Assembly (NCBI GenBank): GCA_022710935.1
Contig: JAKLFY010000012.1
Coordinates: forward strand, 1-64,000
Length of the DNA: 64,000 nt
Direction: 5' to 3'
Source: Verrucomicrobiota bacterium
GTDB lineage: Bacteria > Verrucomicrobiota > Verrucomicrobiia > Limisphaerales > J093
Positions 46,192-56,900 of the stretch are shown here, piece after piece; position 1 is the stretch's first letter; each line of letters opens with the position of its first letter. The position numbers and the translations under genes were made by a program. The notes beneath the pieces are model-generated. The model worked only from the letters and a program-made list of their open reading frames with translations. It made no database searches and was not told the DNA's origin.

Positions 46192-49100
46192 ATGATCGTT
46201 ACCTCCAGATGCGATTGAGGCCTCTGGCCCGCCGCCAGCGCGCACTCCGGCTCCGTTCACGCCTCGCCCTGTGCTGGCTGGCGACCGCCTTGATTGCGGT
46301 GACCCTCACCTTCCTGCTCCGATCCAAGGGCGTCTCGGCCACCTCGATTCTTCCAATCCTCGCCCTCGCAGGGCTGGCCTCCGGACTCTGGCTGGCGCGT
46401 CGGCACAGACGCGCCCCGGCCGACTGGCACGCCCTGGCCCTGGCGATCGAAACACGGCACCCCGATCTCGATGGACGCCTCTTGACTGCTGTCGAACAGC
46501 AGACACCCCCCGAGATCGGGCCGGGCTTCTTGCAGCGCCGCCTCGTGGATGAAACGATCCGCCACAGCCGGACACACGACTGGACCGAGGCCATTCCCCG
46601 GTCGCGTGTCGTCACGGCCGGGGCCGCAAACCTCCTGGCGTTCGTCCTGCTGGCATTCGTCTTCCTGAGCCTGAGATCCCTCCCCCCGCCGGAGGCGCCC
46701 CGGCCCAAAGAGCCGGCTGGACTGACGCTGACCCCGGGAGACGTCGCCCTCGAGCGGGGCGAAAGCCTCGTCGTGATCGCCCGCTTCGGCGGCTCGCTGC
46801 CGTCAGCCGTCGATCTCGTGCTCGACGCCGCGGGAGAGGACCGGCGGATTCCCATGGTGAAAAGCCTCTCGGATCCTTTCTTCGGCGGCACGGTGCCGGA
46901 CGTGACCAACAGCTTTCTCTACCGCCTCGAATACGCCGACCACCGCACACGCGACCACCGCGTCACGGTCTTCGAGCACCCGCGCCTCGAGCGCGCGGAC
47001 GCCGCGGTCACCTACCCGGATTACACCCGCCTCCCACCCCAACGCATCGGGAACACCCGACGCGTCACGGCCGTCGAAGGCTCGCGTCTCGATCTCGCGC
47101 TCCAATTCAACAAGCCCGTCGCTTCGGCGCGGCTCGTGGCAAAGAACGGCGATGGAGCGGCTTTCGACCTGCTCACTGACACCAACCGCCCCACGGCCCG
47201 CATCGAGGCCTTTCCGCTGACCATCACCCGCACTTACGATCTGCAATTGGTCGACCGCGACGGACGCACCAACAAAACCCCCGCGCAATTGGTCTTCAGT
47301 GTCCTCACCAACCGCGCACCCGAACTCAAGCTGGCCTCTCCCCGCGGCGATTCGCGCCCTTCGCCGCTCGAAGAAATCCCCTTCGAGGGCCAGGTCTGGG
47401 ACGATTTCGGCGTCGTGGCCTACGGTCTCTCCTACACGGTCGTCGGTCAGGACACCCGCTCCGTCGAGCTGGGCCAGGCCGTCCACGCCAAAGAGCAGCG
47501 CGCCTTCCAACACCTGCTCCGACTCGAAGAACTCGATGTCGAGCCCGATCAGCTCGTCGTTTGGCACGTCTGGGCCGATGATATCGGGCCGGACGGTCAG
47601 CCGCGCCGCACGATGGGCGACCTGTTCTTTGCCGAGATCCGGCCATTCGACGAGGTCTTCCGCGAAGGGCAGAGCGGCGAAAGCCAGGCCCAACAGGAGC
47701 AGGCAGGCAACGAGCCCTCCGAAGGACAGGGACGTCCCTCGACCCGGCTCGCCGAATTGCAGAAACAGATCGTGAGCGCCACTTGGAAGCTGCAGCGCGA
47801 CCAGGCGGCTCGGGCACCGGCCACGGAAGCGTCCGCTGGCAACGACGACAGCGCCAACGTTCCAGACGCAGTCGGGGGTGAAGCCCGCGACGCGATCGGG
47901 CAGGACGATCGGAAAACAGCAACGAACACCTACGCCCAGGATGTCGCGGTGGTGCGCGATTCGCAGGCCCAGGCTCTCGAACAGGCCCAAACGGCCCGCG
48001 AAGCGGTCGAGGACCCGCGGACAGCCTCGTTCTGGCAAACGGCCGTCGAGCGGATGGAGGACGCGCTCGATCGCTTGGACCAAGCGATGGAATCCCCCGA
48101 CCCGCTGCCGCAAGCCCTGACTTCGGAGCAGGCGGCTTACCAGGCCCTGCTCAGGTTACAGCAGCGCGAGTACGAGGTCGCCCGCAACCGCCGCGGCCAG
48201 CGCAATCAGCAGGCGGGCAGCCGCCAAAACCAGATGCAGCGCCAGCTCGATCAGCTCGATCTCACCCAGTCCGACGACCGCTACGAAACCGAGCGCCAGG
48301 CCCAGGCCCCGCAATCCCCCGAGCGCCGCGAACAACTCCAGGTCCTCAACCGCTTGCAGGAACTCGCCCGCCGCCAACAGGACCTCAACGAGCGCCTGCG
48401 CGAGCTTCAAACGGCCCTCGACGAAGCCCGGACCGAGCCCGAACGCGAGGAAATCCGGCGACAGCTCAAACGGCTCGAAGACGAGCAGCAGCAAATGCTC
48501 GCCGACGCCGACGAATTGCGCGAACGCATGGAACGTCCCGAGAACCAGTCGCGCCTTGCCGAGCAGCGCCGCCAGATGGACCAGGCCCGCCAGGACATGC
48601 AGCGGGCCGCCGAGGCCGCCAGCCAGGGCGCCGTCTCCCAGGCCCTCGCCTCCGGCACGCGCGCCCAGCGCCAGATCGAGCAGACGCGCGACGATCTGCG
48701 CCGCGAGAGCGCCGGCGAGTTCGCCGAGGACCTCCGCGCGATGCGGGGCGACGCCCGCGATCTCGCCCGCCACCAGGCCGAGATCGAGAAGCAACTCGAT
48801 GCGCTCGCCGATCCGCAGCGCAGAACGCTTAGCGACACCGCCGAACGGAACGATCTCCTCGAGCGCTTGGCCCGGCAAAAAAACCGCCTCACCAACGTCA
48901 TCGAGAGCGCCACACAGTTGTCCCAGCAGACCGAGGCGGCCGAGCCGCTGGTGTCGCGCGAGCTCTACGATTCCCTGCGCAAGTTCAGCCAGGACGAAGC
49001 CGGCACCGTTCAGCAAATCCAGGAAGAACTGATCGATCGCGGCATCCTCACCCAGCGCACATACGATCGCCTCCGCGGTACCGCCGAACACGACGGCGCC

Positions 49101-49982
49101 AAAGCGCTCGAAGTCACCGCCGAGATGCTCCGCCAGGGCTTCCTGCCCCAGGCCGATCGCGCCGAGGAACGCGCCCGCGGCGGCATCACCGATCTGCGCC
49201 GCGGCATCGAGCGGGCCGCCGAACGCCTCCTCGGCGACGATGCCGAAGAGCTGCGCCTGGCCCAGCGCGAACTCGATGCCATCACCGGCGCCCTCGAACG
49301 CGAAATCGCCCGCGCCAACCAGGGCCCCTCCAACGTCCTCGCCCAGGCCGGCGGCCCACCCGCCGAGCCCGGCGACCAGCGCGCCCCAGCCGAACCTTCG
49401 GCCGGCCAGGACCAGCCCGGACGGCCATCGCAGGCCGAAAGGGCACAGGCCGGCCAGCCGGCAGACCAGGCATCCGCCCCACAGCGCGACACGCAATCGG
49501 ACACCGCCCCAACCAACCCCCGAACATCGCGCGATCCCGAGTCAACGGGCACGCGCTCGGACGCCGCCACCGGCCTCTTCACCGACACGCTGGACCGGCT
49601 CTTCGACCGAAGCGGCCCCGATGGCACAGGCCCATTGACAGGCGAGGATTTCGCCCCGTGGTCGGATCGGCTCCGCGAAGTCGAGGAGCTGGTCGATTTG
49701 CCGTCGTTGCGCAGCGACATCGCCCAGGCCCGCGAGCGCGCCCGCCGCATGCGCGTCGAGTACAAGCGCGACTTCAAGAAACCCGATTGGGCCGTCGTGC
49801 GGCTCGAAATCGTGAACCCGCTCATCGAAGTCCGCCGGCAGATCGCCGAAGAACTCGCCCGCCGCGAGCCCGGAGACACCCTCGCGCCCATCGACCGCGA
49901 CCCTGTCCCCAGCCGTTTCTCGGATCTGGTGCGGCGCTATTACGAAGACCTGGGCAGGAACAAATCGGAGGACGCCCGGTGA
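46188..49982 (+). CDS. Giant DUF4175-type membrane coiled-coil protein
   Basis: The 1264-residue protein has two membrane segments near the start (~residues 25-45 and 53-70), a third at ~148-165, and a ~330-residue beta-rich part. From ~residue 520 to ~1100 it is an extreme Gln/Arg/Glu/Ala-rich coiled coil (RRQQDLNERLRELQTALDEA is typical). The C-terminal ~150 residues are more ordered (LDRLFDRSG, EDFAPWSDRLREVEELVDLP). The layout matches DUF4175 proteins of Planctomycetes and Verrucomicrobia. A filament or scaffold function across the envelope is plausible; none is established. It is coupled to the BatA-like gene (ATGA). Confidence 0.8.
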   Translation: MNDRYLQMRLRPLARRQRALRLRSRLALCWLATALIAVTLTFLLRSKGVSATSILPILALAGLASGLWLARRHRRAPADWHALALAIETRHPDLDGRLLTAVEQQTPPEIGPGFLQRRLVDETIRHSRTHDWTEAIPRSRVVTAGAANLLAFVLLAFVFLSLRSLPPPEAPRPKEPAGLTLTPGDVALERGESLVVIARFGGSLPSAVDLVLDAAGEDRRIPMVKSLSDPFFGGTVPDVTNSFLYRLEYADHRTRDHRVTVFEHPRLERADAAVTYPDYTRLPPQRIGNTRRVTAVEGSRLDLALQFNKPVASARLVAKNGDGAAFDLLTDTNRPTARIEAFPLTITRTYDLQLVDRDGRTNKTPAQLVFSVLTNRAPELKLASPRGDSRPSPLEEIPFEGQVWDDFGVVAYGLSYTVVGQDTRSVELGQAVHAKEQRAFQHLLRLEELDVEPDQLVVWHVWADDIGPDGQPRRTMGDLFFAEIRPFDEVFREGQSGESQAQQEQAGNEPSEGQGRPSTRLAELQKQIVSATWKLQRDQAARAPATEASAGNDDSANVPDAVGGEARDAIGQDDRKTATNTYAQDVAVVRDSQAQALEQAQTAREAVEDPRTASFWQTAVERMEDALDRLDQAMESPDPLPQALTSEQAAYQALLRLQQREYEVARNRRGQRNQQAGSRQNQMQRQLDQLDLTQSDDRYETERQAQAPQSPERREQLQVLNRLQELARRQQDLNERLRELQTALDEARTEPEREEIRRQLKRLEDEQQQMLADADELRERMERPENQSRLAEQRRQMDQARQDMQRAAEAASQGAVSQALASGTRAQRQIEQTRDDLRRESAGEFAEDLRAMRGDARDLARHQAEIEKQLDALADPQRRTLSDTAERNDLLERLARQKNRLTNVIESATQLSQQTEAAEPLVSRELYDSLRKFSQDEAGTVQQIQEELIDRGILTQRTYDRLRGTAEHDGAKALEVTAEMLRQGFLPQADRAEERARGGITDLRRGIERAAERLLGDDAEELRLAQRELDAITGALEREIARANQGPSNVLAQAGGPPAEPGDQRAPAEPSAGQDQPGRPSQAERAQAGQPADQASAPQRDTQSDTAPTNPRTSRDPESTGTRSDAATGLFTDTLDRLFDRSGPDGTGPLTGEDFAPWSDRLREVEELVDLPSLRSDIAQARERARRMRVEYKRDFKKPDWAVVRLEIVNPLIEVRRQIAEELARREPGDTLAPIDRDPVPSRFSDLVRRYYEDLGRNKSEDAR

Positions 49983-50004
49983 AGAGCGTCGCGCCCCACC
50001 CGCC

Positions 50005-52485
50005 ATGCTCGCCCAGGTGACCATCTCGAGTCCGGGCTGGCTCTGGCCCGCGCTGCTCCTCGCCGCCGTCTGCCTGGCCGCCCTCGTCTCGAGCTACCGC
50101 TCCGGACCCGTCGCCGGCCCGCGGCTGCCGTGCGCCCTCCTCAAAGCGCTCGGCGTCACGGCCCTGGCTCTCTGCCTGCTCGAACCGCTCTGGTCCACTC
50201 GACACGCCCGGCCCGGCGCCAACCTCTTCGTCATCGCCGCCGACAACAGCCAAAGCCTCGAAGTCAAGGACACCGGCGCAGCCCAGTCGCGCGCCGACGC
50301 CTTGCGCCAAGCCCTCGAACCAAACACCGGCTGGCAAACCGCCCTCGACGACCTCTTCGAAACCCGCCGTTTCCTCTTCGACACGCGCCTCCAAGCCGTC
50401 CCCGATTTCGCCGCGCTCACATTCGACGGACGCGTCACCGCGCTTGGGACCGCCCTGCGCGGCCTTGCCGATCGCTACGCTGGCCAACCGCTCGCCGGTG
50501 TGCTCCTGTTCACCGACGGGAATGCCACGGACGCGCTCGAGGGTTCGCTGAACCTCGACGGCCTGCCGCCCATTTACCCCGTCGTCCTGGGCCGGCCCGG
50601 CGCCGCCCGCGACCTCGCGATCGCCCAAGTCCATGTCAGCCAGACGGCCTTCGAAGATGCCCCCGTCTCGATCCAGGTCGACATCGCCGCCTCGGGATCG
50701 CGCGGCGAGACTGTCACAGCCCAGTTGCTCGGTCCCGACGGACTCGAAGTCGGCGCGCAAACCGTGCGCGCCCGGAAAGACAACGACACGCTCTCCTGCC
50801 GCTTCCAACTCCGCCCGGACAAACCGGGCCTCTCGTTCTACCGCGTCCGAGTCGGCTTCAGCAGCGAACTCGAAGCCGCCTCCGCCGCGCCAACCGCTGC
50901 CCCGTCCACGCGCGAAGCCACACTCGTCAACAACACGCGCACTGTCCCCGTCGAGCGCCGGAGCGAGCCGCACCGCATCCTCTACGTCGCCGGCCGGCCC
51001 AACTGGGAATACAAGTTCCTGAATCGAGCCCTCGAAACCGACGATCAGCTCCAACTCGTGGCCCTCATGCGCGTGGCGTTGCGCGAGCCGAAATTCGAAT
51101 TCCGCGGACGCGCCGGCGAGACGAGCAATCCCCTGTTTCGCGGGTTCGGGGACCAGTCGCGCGAGGAGGCCGCCCGATACGACGAGCCCGTTCTCGTGCG
51201 CCTGAACACACGGGACGAACTCGAATTGCGCGGCGGCTTCCCGCGCACGCCCGAGGAACTCTACGGCTTCGATGCTCTCGTTCTCGATGACCTCGAAGCC
51301 GCCTTCTTCGGGCCCGACCAGGCCCTCCTGATCGCGAAGTTCGTCTCCGAACGCGGCGGCGGCCTCCTCATGCTCGGCGGCGCCGAGTCCTTCCACCACG
51401 GAGGCTACCAGCGCACCCCCATCGGCGACATGCTCCCCGTCTACCTCGACCGCCTCGATTCTCCGCAAAACCCGCCCACCCTCAGATGGGACCTTGCGCG
51501 CGAAGGCTGGCTCGAACCTTGGGCCCGGCTGCGGGACACCGAGACCGCCGAAAAGGAACAACGCCAGACAATGCCCGCCTTCCACGTCCTGAACAGCGTC
51601 CGATCGGTCAAACCCGGCGCCCGCATCATCGCAACCGCCACCGACGAACACGGCGCCCAACACCCGGCCCTCGTCACCCAGCGGTTCGGACGCGGACGCA
51701 CCGCGGCATTGATGGTGGGCGATGTGTGGCGCTGGGGCATGCGCGACGCATCCGCCCGCAACGACATGGAAAGAACCTGGCGCCAGTTGCTGCGCTGGCT
51801 CGTTGCGGACGTGCCGCGTCCGGTCGAATTGGCAATCGAGACGCCCGCCGACCAGCCCGCCGAAGCCGTCCGCCTCGAAGTCCGGGCGCGCGACGCGCGG
51901 TTTCAACCGCTCGACGACGCCTCCGTCACAATCGAAGTCGAGCCCGGGTCCGCCCAAACACACCCGGCTGCCCTCACGAACGAGCTCCGCAAGGACGGTG
52001 ATCCCGGACCGCAGGACCCCGCGGGCCAAGGGCCTTCAAACACCCCATCTCCCCAAGCCGCGATCAGTCCCATCGCCGGCCCGATCCGGCTGCGCGCCGA
52101 GCCCTCGACGACCGAGTCTGGTTTGTATGAGGCCACATACGTGCCCTGCCACAACGGCGGATACCGGGCCACAGCCTGCGTCACAAACCTCGTTGGCGTC
52201 GAAGCCGGTCGGGCCGTCGCCGGCTGGAACACCGATCTCGCCGCCGACGAGTTCCGCTCGATCGATCCCAACGTGCCGTTGATCGAGTCCATTGCCCGAC
52301 GCACCGGCGGCGAAATCGTCCCGTTGGGCAAGCTGGCCGAGTTCGCGCGCGGTCTGCCCGCCCGCCGCGCCCCGGTCATGGAAGCGGTCACGCGGCCCGT
52401 CTGGCACACGCCCTGGCTGTTCGCTTTCGCCCTCGCCTGTTTCCTGGCCGAATGGGGCCTGCGCCGATGGAAAGGATGGCCGTGA
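50005..52485 (+). CDS. Membrane VWA / glutamine-amidotransferase-like protein
   Basis: The 826-residue protein has two N-terminal membrane segments (~residues 11-28 and 46-62), a VWA-like domain with DNSQS (80-84), Ig-like beta domains, and a class I glutamine-amidotransferase-like domain (RILYVAGRPNWEYKFLNRAL, FVSERGGGLLMLGGAESF, VTQRFGRGRTAALMVGDVWR). The last 25 residues include a membrane anchor (TPWLFAFALACFLAEWGL). No Cys nucleophile is evident in the amidotransferase-like part, so it probably binds rather than catalyses. It is the second outward-facing VWA protein of the operon, and its stop overlaps the next ATG as TGATG. Confidence 0.83.
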   Translation: MLAQVTISSPGWLWPALLLAAVCLAALVSSYRSGPVAGPRLPCALLKALGVTALALCLLEPLWSTRHARPGANLFVIAADNSQSLEVKDTGAAQSRADALRQALEPNTGWQTALDDLFETRRFLFDTRLQAVPDFAALTFDGRVTALGTALRGLADRYAGQPLAGVLLFTDGNATDALEGSLNLDGLPPIYPVVLGRPGAARDLAIAQVHVSQTAFEDAPVSIQVDIAASGSRGETVTAQLLGPDGLEVGAQTVRARKDNDTLSCRFQLRPDKPGLSFYRVRVGFSSELEAASAAPTAAPSTREATLVNNTRTVPVERRSEPHRILYVAGRPNWEYKFLNRALETDDQLQLVALMRVALREPKFEFRGRAGETSNPLFRGFGDQSREEAARYDEPVLVRLNTRDELELRGGFPRTPEELYGFDALVLDDLEAAFFGPDQALLIAKFVSERGGGLLMLGGAESFHHGGYQRTPIGDMLPVYLDRLDSPQNPPTLRWDLAREGWLEPWARLRDTETAEKEQRQTMPAFHVLNSVRSVKPGARIIATATDEHGAQHPALVTQRFGRGRTAALMVGDVWRWGMRDASARNDMERTWRQLLRWLVADVPRPVELAIETPADQPAEAVRLEVRARDARFQPLDDASVTIEVEPGSAQTHPAALTNELRKDGDPGPQDPAGQGPSNTPSPQAAISPIAGPIRLRAEPSTTESGLYEATYVPCHNGGYRATACVTNLVGVEAGRAVAGWNTDLAADEFRSIDPNVPLIESIARRTGGEIVPLGKLAEFARGLPARRAPVMEAVTRPVWHTPWLFAFALACFLAEWGLRRWKGWP

Positions 52486-53699
52486 TGACCCCTTGCCTTC
52501 GATGGAAACGGCGCCCCGCGTCGCCAATCCTCTGGATGCACCCCGCGCATTGCCTGTCCCTCGCCCTCATGCTCCTTGCACCGCTGCTTGCCATGGACAA
52601 TCCCATTCGCAAGGTGGATCCTTCTCGGAGGGCCGAGCTCCGCGAGGCCCTGCATGGTGTAGCCGTCCCGCATCGCGGGATGAGTCCGCGCCATCTCGCT
52701 CCGCCAAAGGGAGGAATCACCGCCGACTCATCCCGCGATGCGGGACCGCGACAAACCGGTTCATCGACCCAGTACGTTCTCAAGGGAGAAACCGGGCTTC
52801 CCACAAACACACCCACGCTCGTTCTCGTCGTCGGCGCCGCGGGCACCCCGGATTACGCCACCAATTTCCAGCACCAGGCCGCTCTCTGGACCGCAGCCGC
52901 CGACAAAGCGCGCGCCCGTCTCATCCCCATCGGCACCGACCCGGCTCCAAACGGCACCGACCTCGAACGCCTCAGGCAGACATTGACATCCGAAACCACC
53001 AACGGCGTCGCCCCGCTCTGGATCGTCATGATCGGACACGGCACCTTCGACGGCAAAGAAGCCCGGCACAATCTGCGCGGACCCGACCTCACCGCGACCG
53101 ATCTGGCGGATTGGCTCAAGCCGTGTCCCCGGCCGCTGATCGTCGTGAACACGACGTCTGCGAGCGCGCCCTTCCTCGCCAGGCTCAGCGCAACAAACCG
53201 GGTCGTCCTCACCGCCACACGGAGTGGACACGAGCACAACTTCGCCCGCCTCGGCGATTTCCTAGCCGAAGCGATCCTTGCACCCGAAAGCGATCTGGAT
53301 CAGGACGGCCAAACCTCGCTGCTCGAAGCCTTCCTCACCGCGTCGCATCGGGTCGCCGAGTGGTACAACACCGAAGGACGCCTCGCCACCGAGCACGCGC
53401 TCATCGACGACAACGGCGACGGCCGCGGGACTCCATTCGAGTGGTTCCGCGGCGTGCGAGCGATCAAACAGGCGCACTCCGGCGCCGCGGTCGACGGCGC
53501 CCGTGCCCACCAGATCCACCTGGTTCCCAGCCCCCGGGAATCCTCCCTCACCCCCGAGTCGCGCGCCCGCCGCGACGCCCTCGAACTCGAACTCTTCCGC
53601 CTCCGCGACGCCAAGTCCAAGTTGAACGAAGACGATTACTACCGCCAACTCGAAGTCCTGCTCCTCGAATTGGCCCGGCTCCAGGCAGCCACTCCCTGA
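52485..53699 (+). CDS. Caspase/legumain-like protein, probably catalytically dead, with Ca-binding-like loops
   Basis: The 404-residue product has an export segment (CLSLALMLLAPLLA). The C13/C14-like fold shows the histidine motif MIGHGTFDG (H185) and, where active enzymes have the nucleophile, VVNTTSASAPFL (N222-T-T-S). Threonine and serine stand where cysteine is expected. Two loops resemble EF-hands: DLDQDGQTSLLE and DDNGDGRGTPFE. The C-terminus is a helical Leu/Glu-rich stretch. It may be a binding module or an unusual hydrolase. It ends the MoxR/VWA operon. The N-terminal linker carries an in-frame palindromic repeat (52665-52746). ATG 52485 is chosen for its overlap with the upstream stop. 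Confidence 0.75.
   Translation: MTPCLRWKRRPASPILWMHPAHCLSLALMLLAPLLAMDNPIRKVDPSRRAELREALHGVAVPHRGMSPRHLAPPKGGITADSSRDAGPRQTGSSTQYVLKGETGLPTNTPTLVLVVGAAGTPDYATNFQHQAALWTAAADKARARLIPIGTDPAPNGTDLERLRQTLTSETTNGVAPLWIVMIGHGTFDGKEARHNLRGPDLTATDLADWLKPCPRPLIVVNTTSASAPFLARLSATNRVVLTATRSGHEHNFARLGDFLAEAILAPESDLDQDGQTSLLEAFLTASHRVAEWYNTEGRLATEHALIDDNGDGRGTPFEWFRGVRAIKQAHSGAAVDGARAHQIHLVPSPRESSLTPESRARRDALELELFRLRDAKSKLNEDDYYRQLEVLLLELARLQAATP
52665..52746 (-). repeat. 82-bp palindromic repeat inside a coding region
   Basis: The ends are a perfect 22-bp inverted pair (GTCCCGCATCGCGGGATGAG plus TC, and its complement), each itself containing the short palindrome CCCGCATCGCGGG. The interior is a second, imperfect hairpin (CGCCATCTCGCTCCGCCAAAG...). 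The reverse complement matches the sequence from 63934 to the window end. It adds ~27 residues (from PHRGMSPRH to SSRDAGPR) to the linker after the signal peptide of the caspase-like protein without breaking the frame. Confidence 0.88.
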
Positions 53700-53916
53700 C
53701 CCGCATGTCTCACACCCCTTCACCGCCCATGTGGCGGGCGGACCTCGCACAATAACTGCCACGCGGGTGAGGGTGACGGTGTCTCACATCCCACGAATTT
53801 CTCTGTAGGGATGGAGGCAGCCCAGCCGCGAGCCGGAGCCAGAGACATTGACCCACTCGATTCAGGCGCGAAAAGATTCGATTCGCCTTCCCTGCGCCTG
53901 CCTGTATCTTGTGCCC

Positions 53917-56900
53917 GTGGAACTCCTCGCCGCATTGCTCGTCTGCTGGGTTCTGGGCGTGCCGCTGGCCTGTCTCATCACCGCATCGCGTCTGGCGCGT
54001 CGTGCGGAGCAATTGAGCCGCGATCTCGACATTCTCCGCTTCGAACTGGGAAAGGTGAAGACCGACTTCGAACGCCTCGGAAGTCGGGGAGGCGTCGTGA
54101 GCGGCGGCGAACCGGCCATGGGGGCCGCCCCCGCCATCAGTCCGGCCCAGGCCCCCGTGACGCCGCCGGCGCCGATCGAGGCTCCCGCATCCGGCCGAGC
54201 GACGGCGGCGCCCGCCGCCCCCCCGGTGATCCCGCCACTCGCACCACGCCCCATCACAGTATCCGCGCGTGCCGGCGGCCAAGAGACCCCACCCGCGTTT
54301 CCGTCTGCGCCGGCTTTGGCCGGTGTCCGATCGACGCCATCGGCGCCCAAGCCGGCGCCCGAGGCGAAGCCTGCGCCGGGGCTGAAGGTGGATTGGGAGC
54401 GGTTCATGGGGGTGAACCTTTTCGCCTGGGTCGGCGGGTTCGCATTGTTCCTCGCGGTCGCGTTCTTCATCAAGTACTCGTTTGAGAACAACCTTATCCC
54501 CCCCGAAATGCGGGTGGCCTTGGGATTTGTGGCGGGGATCGGTCTCTTGGTCGGCGGCATGGTGCTCAAACGCAAGGCGTACGAAGCGACGTCGCAGACG
54601 CTGTGCGCTACGGGCACGGTGATCCTCTATGCCGTGAGTTTCGCCTGCCACGCCTATTACCATTTCACCGGCGCGGCGGCGACGTTTGCGCTCATGGTCC
54701 TGGTGACCGTGACGGCCTTTCTCCTTGCCGTGCGCTTGAACGCGCTCGTCGTGGCGATTCTCGGCTTGGTCGGCGGCTTTCTCACGCCGCCTCTGCTCTC
54801 GACCGGGGTGGACAACCCGCTCGGCCTGTTCGGGTACGTGGCGATTCTGGATGCCGGCCTGGTGGCGGTGGCGATGAAGCGGCGCTGGTATTTCCTGGTC
54901 GTCTTCGGGGTGGTGGGCACGCTGCTTACGCTCATTGGCTGGACGCACGAGTTTTTCACAGTGGGCAAGGTGTGGATCGCGTTCGCCATCCTGACGGCGT
55001 TCAACCTGCTTTTCCTGGGCGCGTTCGTCTGGGGTGAGAAGGCGGCGCACCGCAATCCGTGGCTCACGGGGTCCGCCCTGGCGCTGCCCTGCGCGACATT
55101 CGCGTATGCGTTCTGGTTGTTGTTTTTTCGGGAACTGGCGGCGCGTCCCGGGGTGGTTTTCAGTTTCTTGCTGATCGCGGACCTGCCCGTGCTGGCCATG
55201 GTCCTGCTCAACGGTCGGTTGGGGTTGACTCACTTGGCAGCGGGGGCGGCGGCGTTCCTGGTGCTCACTGCGTGGACAACCGGCTACCTCACTCATGAAC
55301 TGTTGGGCTGGGCGTTGGGCGGGTACCTCCTGTTCGCCATCGTGCATGCGGCATTCCCGGTGGTGCTCGAGCGGGTGCGTCCGGGCGCCGCCCCGGCCTG
55401 GTGGGGGCACCTGTTCCCGCCCGCGGCACTCATTCTGGTTTTGTGGCCGCTGTTGCGGAGCCTCGAGGCGGGCTGGCTCTTGTGGGGGACGGTGCTGTTG
55501 GTCGACGCCGCCGCGATTCTCCTGGCACTGGTGACGGGGGCGGTGCTGGGTGTGGTGGCTGTGTTGGTGCTCACGCTTTTGGTTGCGGGTGTCTGGATCG
55601 TCCAGGCGCCGGCGGAACTTACTAGCCTGCCGCCGATGCTGCTTGTGGTTGGCGGTTTCGCGCTGTTCTTTTTCTTGGCCGGACTCTACGGGGGCGAGAA
55701 GATGCTCGCACGACTCGAAGCCGCCGCCGGCGGCGGAGGCAAGGTTGTGGGGCCGGAGACACCAACGTTCCTGGGCCCCCTGGGCGGAGGCGTCGAGGCC
55801 CGCGCCCAGATCCCGGCGCTGTCGGCCATTCTGCCGTTCCTGCTGTTGATCTTGATGGCGGTCCGGTTGCCGTTGACCGACCCGACGCCGGTGTATGGAG
55901 TTGCGTTCTTGATGTTGGTCCTGCTCCTGGGGCTGGCGCGGGCGGTGGATCTTCCGGCGTTGGCGCCGGTTGGGTTGGCGTCCGTGCTCCCACTCGAATA
56001 CGCCTGGCACGCGAACCATTTTACGCCAACCGCCGCCGTCGTCCCGATTCTATGGAACGTCGGGTTTACGGCATTGTTCATCGCCTTTCCGTTCGTGTTC
56101 CGTCGGGTGTTCGCCAAACAGGTCTTACCGTGGGCAACGGCGGCGTTGGCCGGGCCGCTGCATTTCTTCCTGATCCACGATGCGGTGAAACAGGCTTATC
56201 CCAACGAGTTCATGGGCCTGTTACCGGCGGCGTTCGCGATCCCGATGCTGGCGGCCCTGGCGGCCGTGGCGCGGAGTTGGGCGAGCGAGGCGGCCAACCG
56301 GACGGCGGTGCTGGCCTGGTTCGGCGGCAGCGCGCTCTTCTTCATCACGCTCATCTTCCCGATTCAGTTCGAGAAGCAATGGATCACGGTCGGATGGGCG
56401 CTCGAAGGGGTGGCGTTGCTCTGGCTGTTTCGCCGACTGCCGCACCCGGGTTTGCGCGGGCTGGGGGTGGCACTGCTGGTCATCGCATTCGTGCGGTTGG
56501 CCCTCAACCCGGCCGTGCTCGATTACCACCCGCCCAGCACGACCCGCATCTGGAACTGGTACCTGTACACGTACGGAATCGTCACCGCGTGCGCGTTCGC
56601 CGGGGCGCGGCTGCTTGCACCGCCCCGGCATCTGCTCTGGGGCAAGTCGGTCCCGCCACTGTTGTACACGCTCGGCACCGTGCTGGCCTTTCTACTGCTC
56701 AATATCGAGATTGCCGATTACTTTTCCGAAGGAGCGGCGCTGACGTTCCAGTTCTCCGGAAGCTTTGCCCGGGAGATGACCTCTTCGATCGGGTGGGCCT
56801 TGTTTGCCCTGGCTTTGCTGGTGGTGGGCGTCGGCAAACATCTGCGCGCCGTGCGATACGCCGGGCTGGCCCTCCTGGGGATCACGCTCCTCAAGCTCTT

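Noticed and set aside
47700-49500. Gln/Arg/Glu-rich repeats in the DUF4175 gene as a possible frameshifted region
   Set aside because: Heptad-like periodicity and an unbroken frame indicate a genuine coiled coil.
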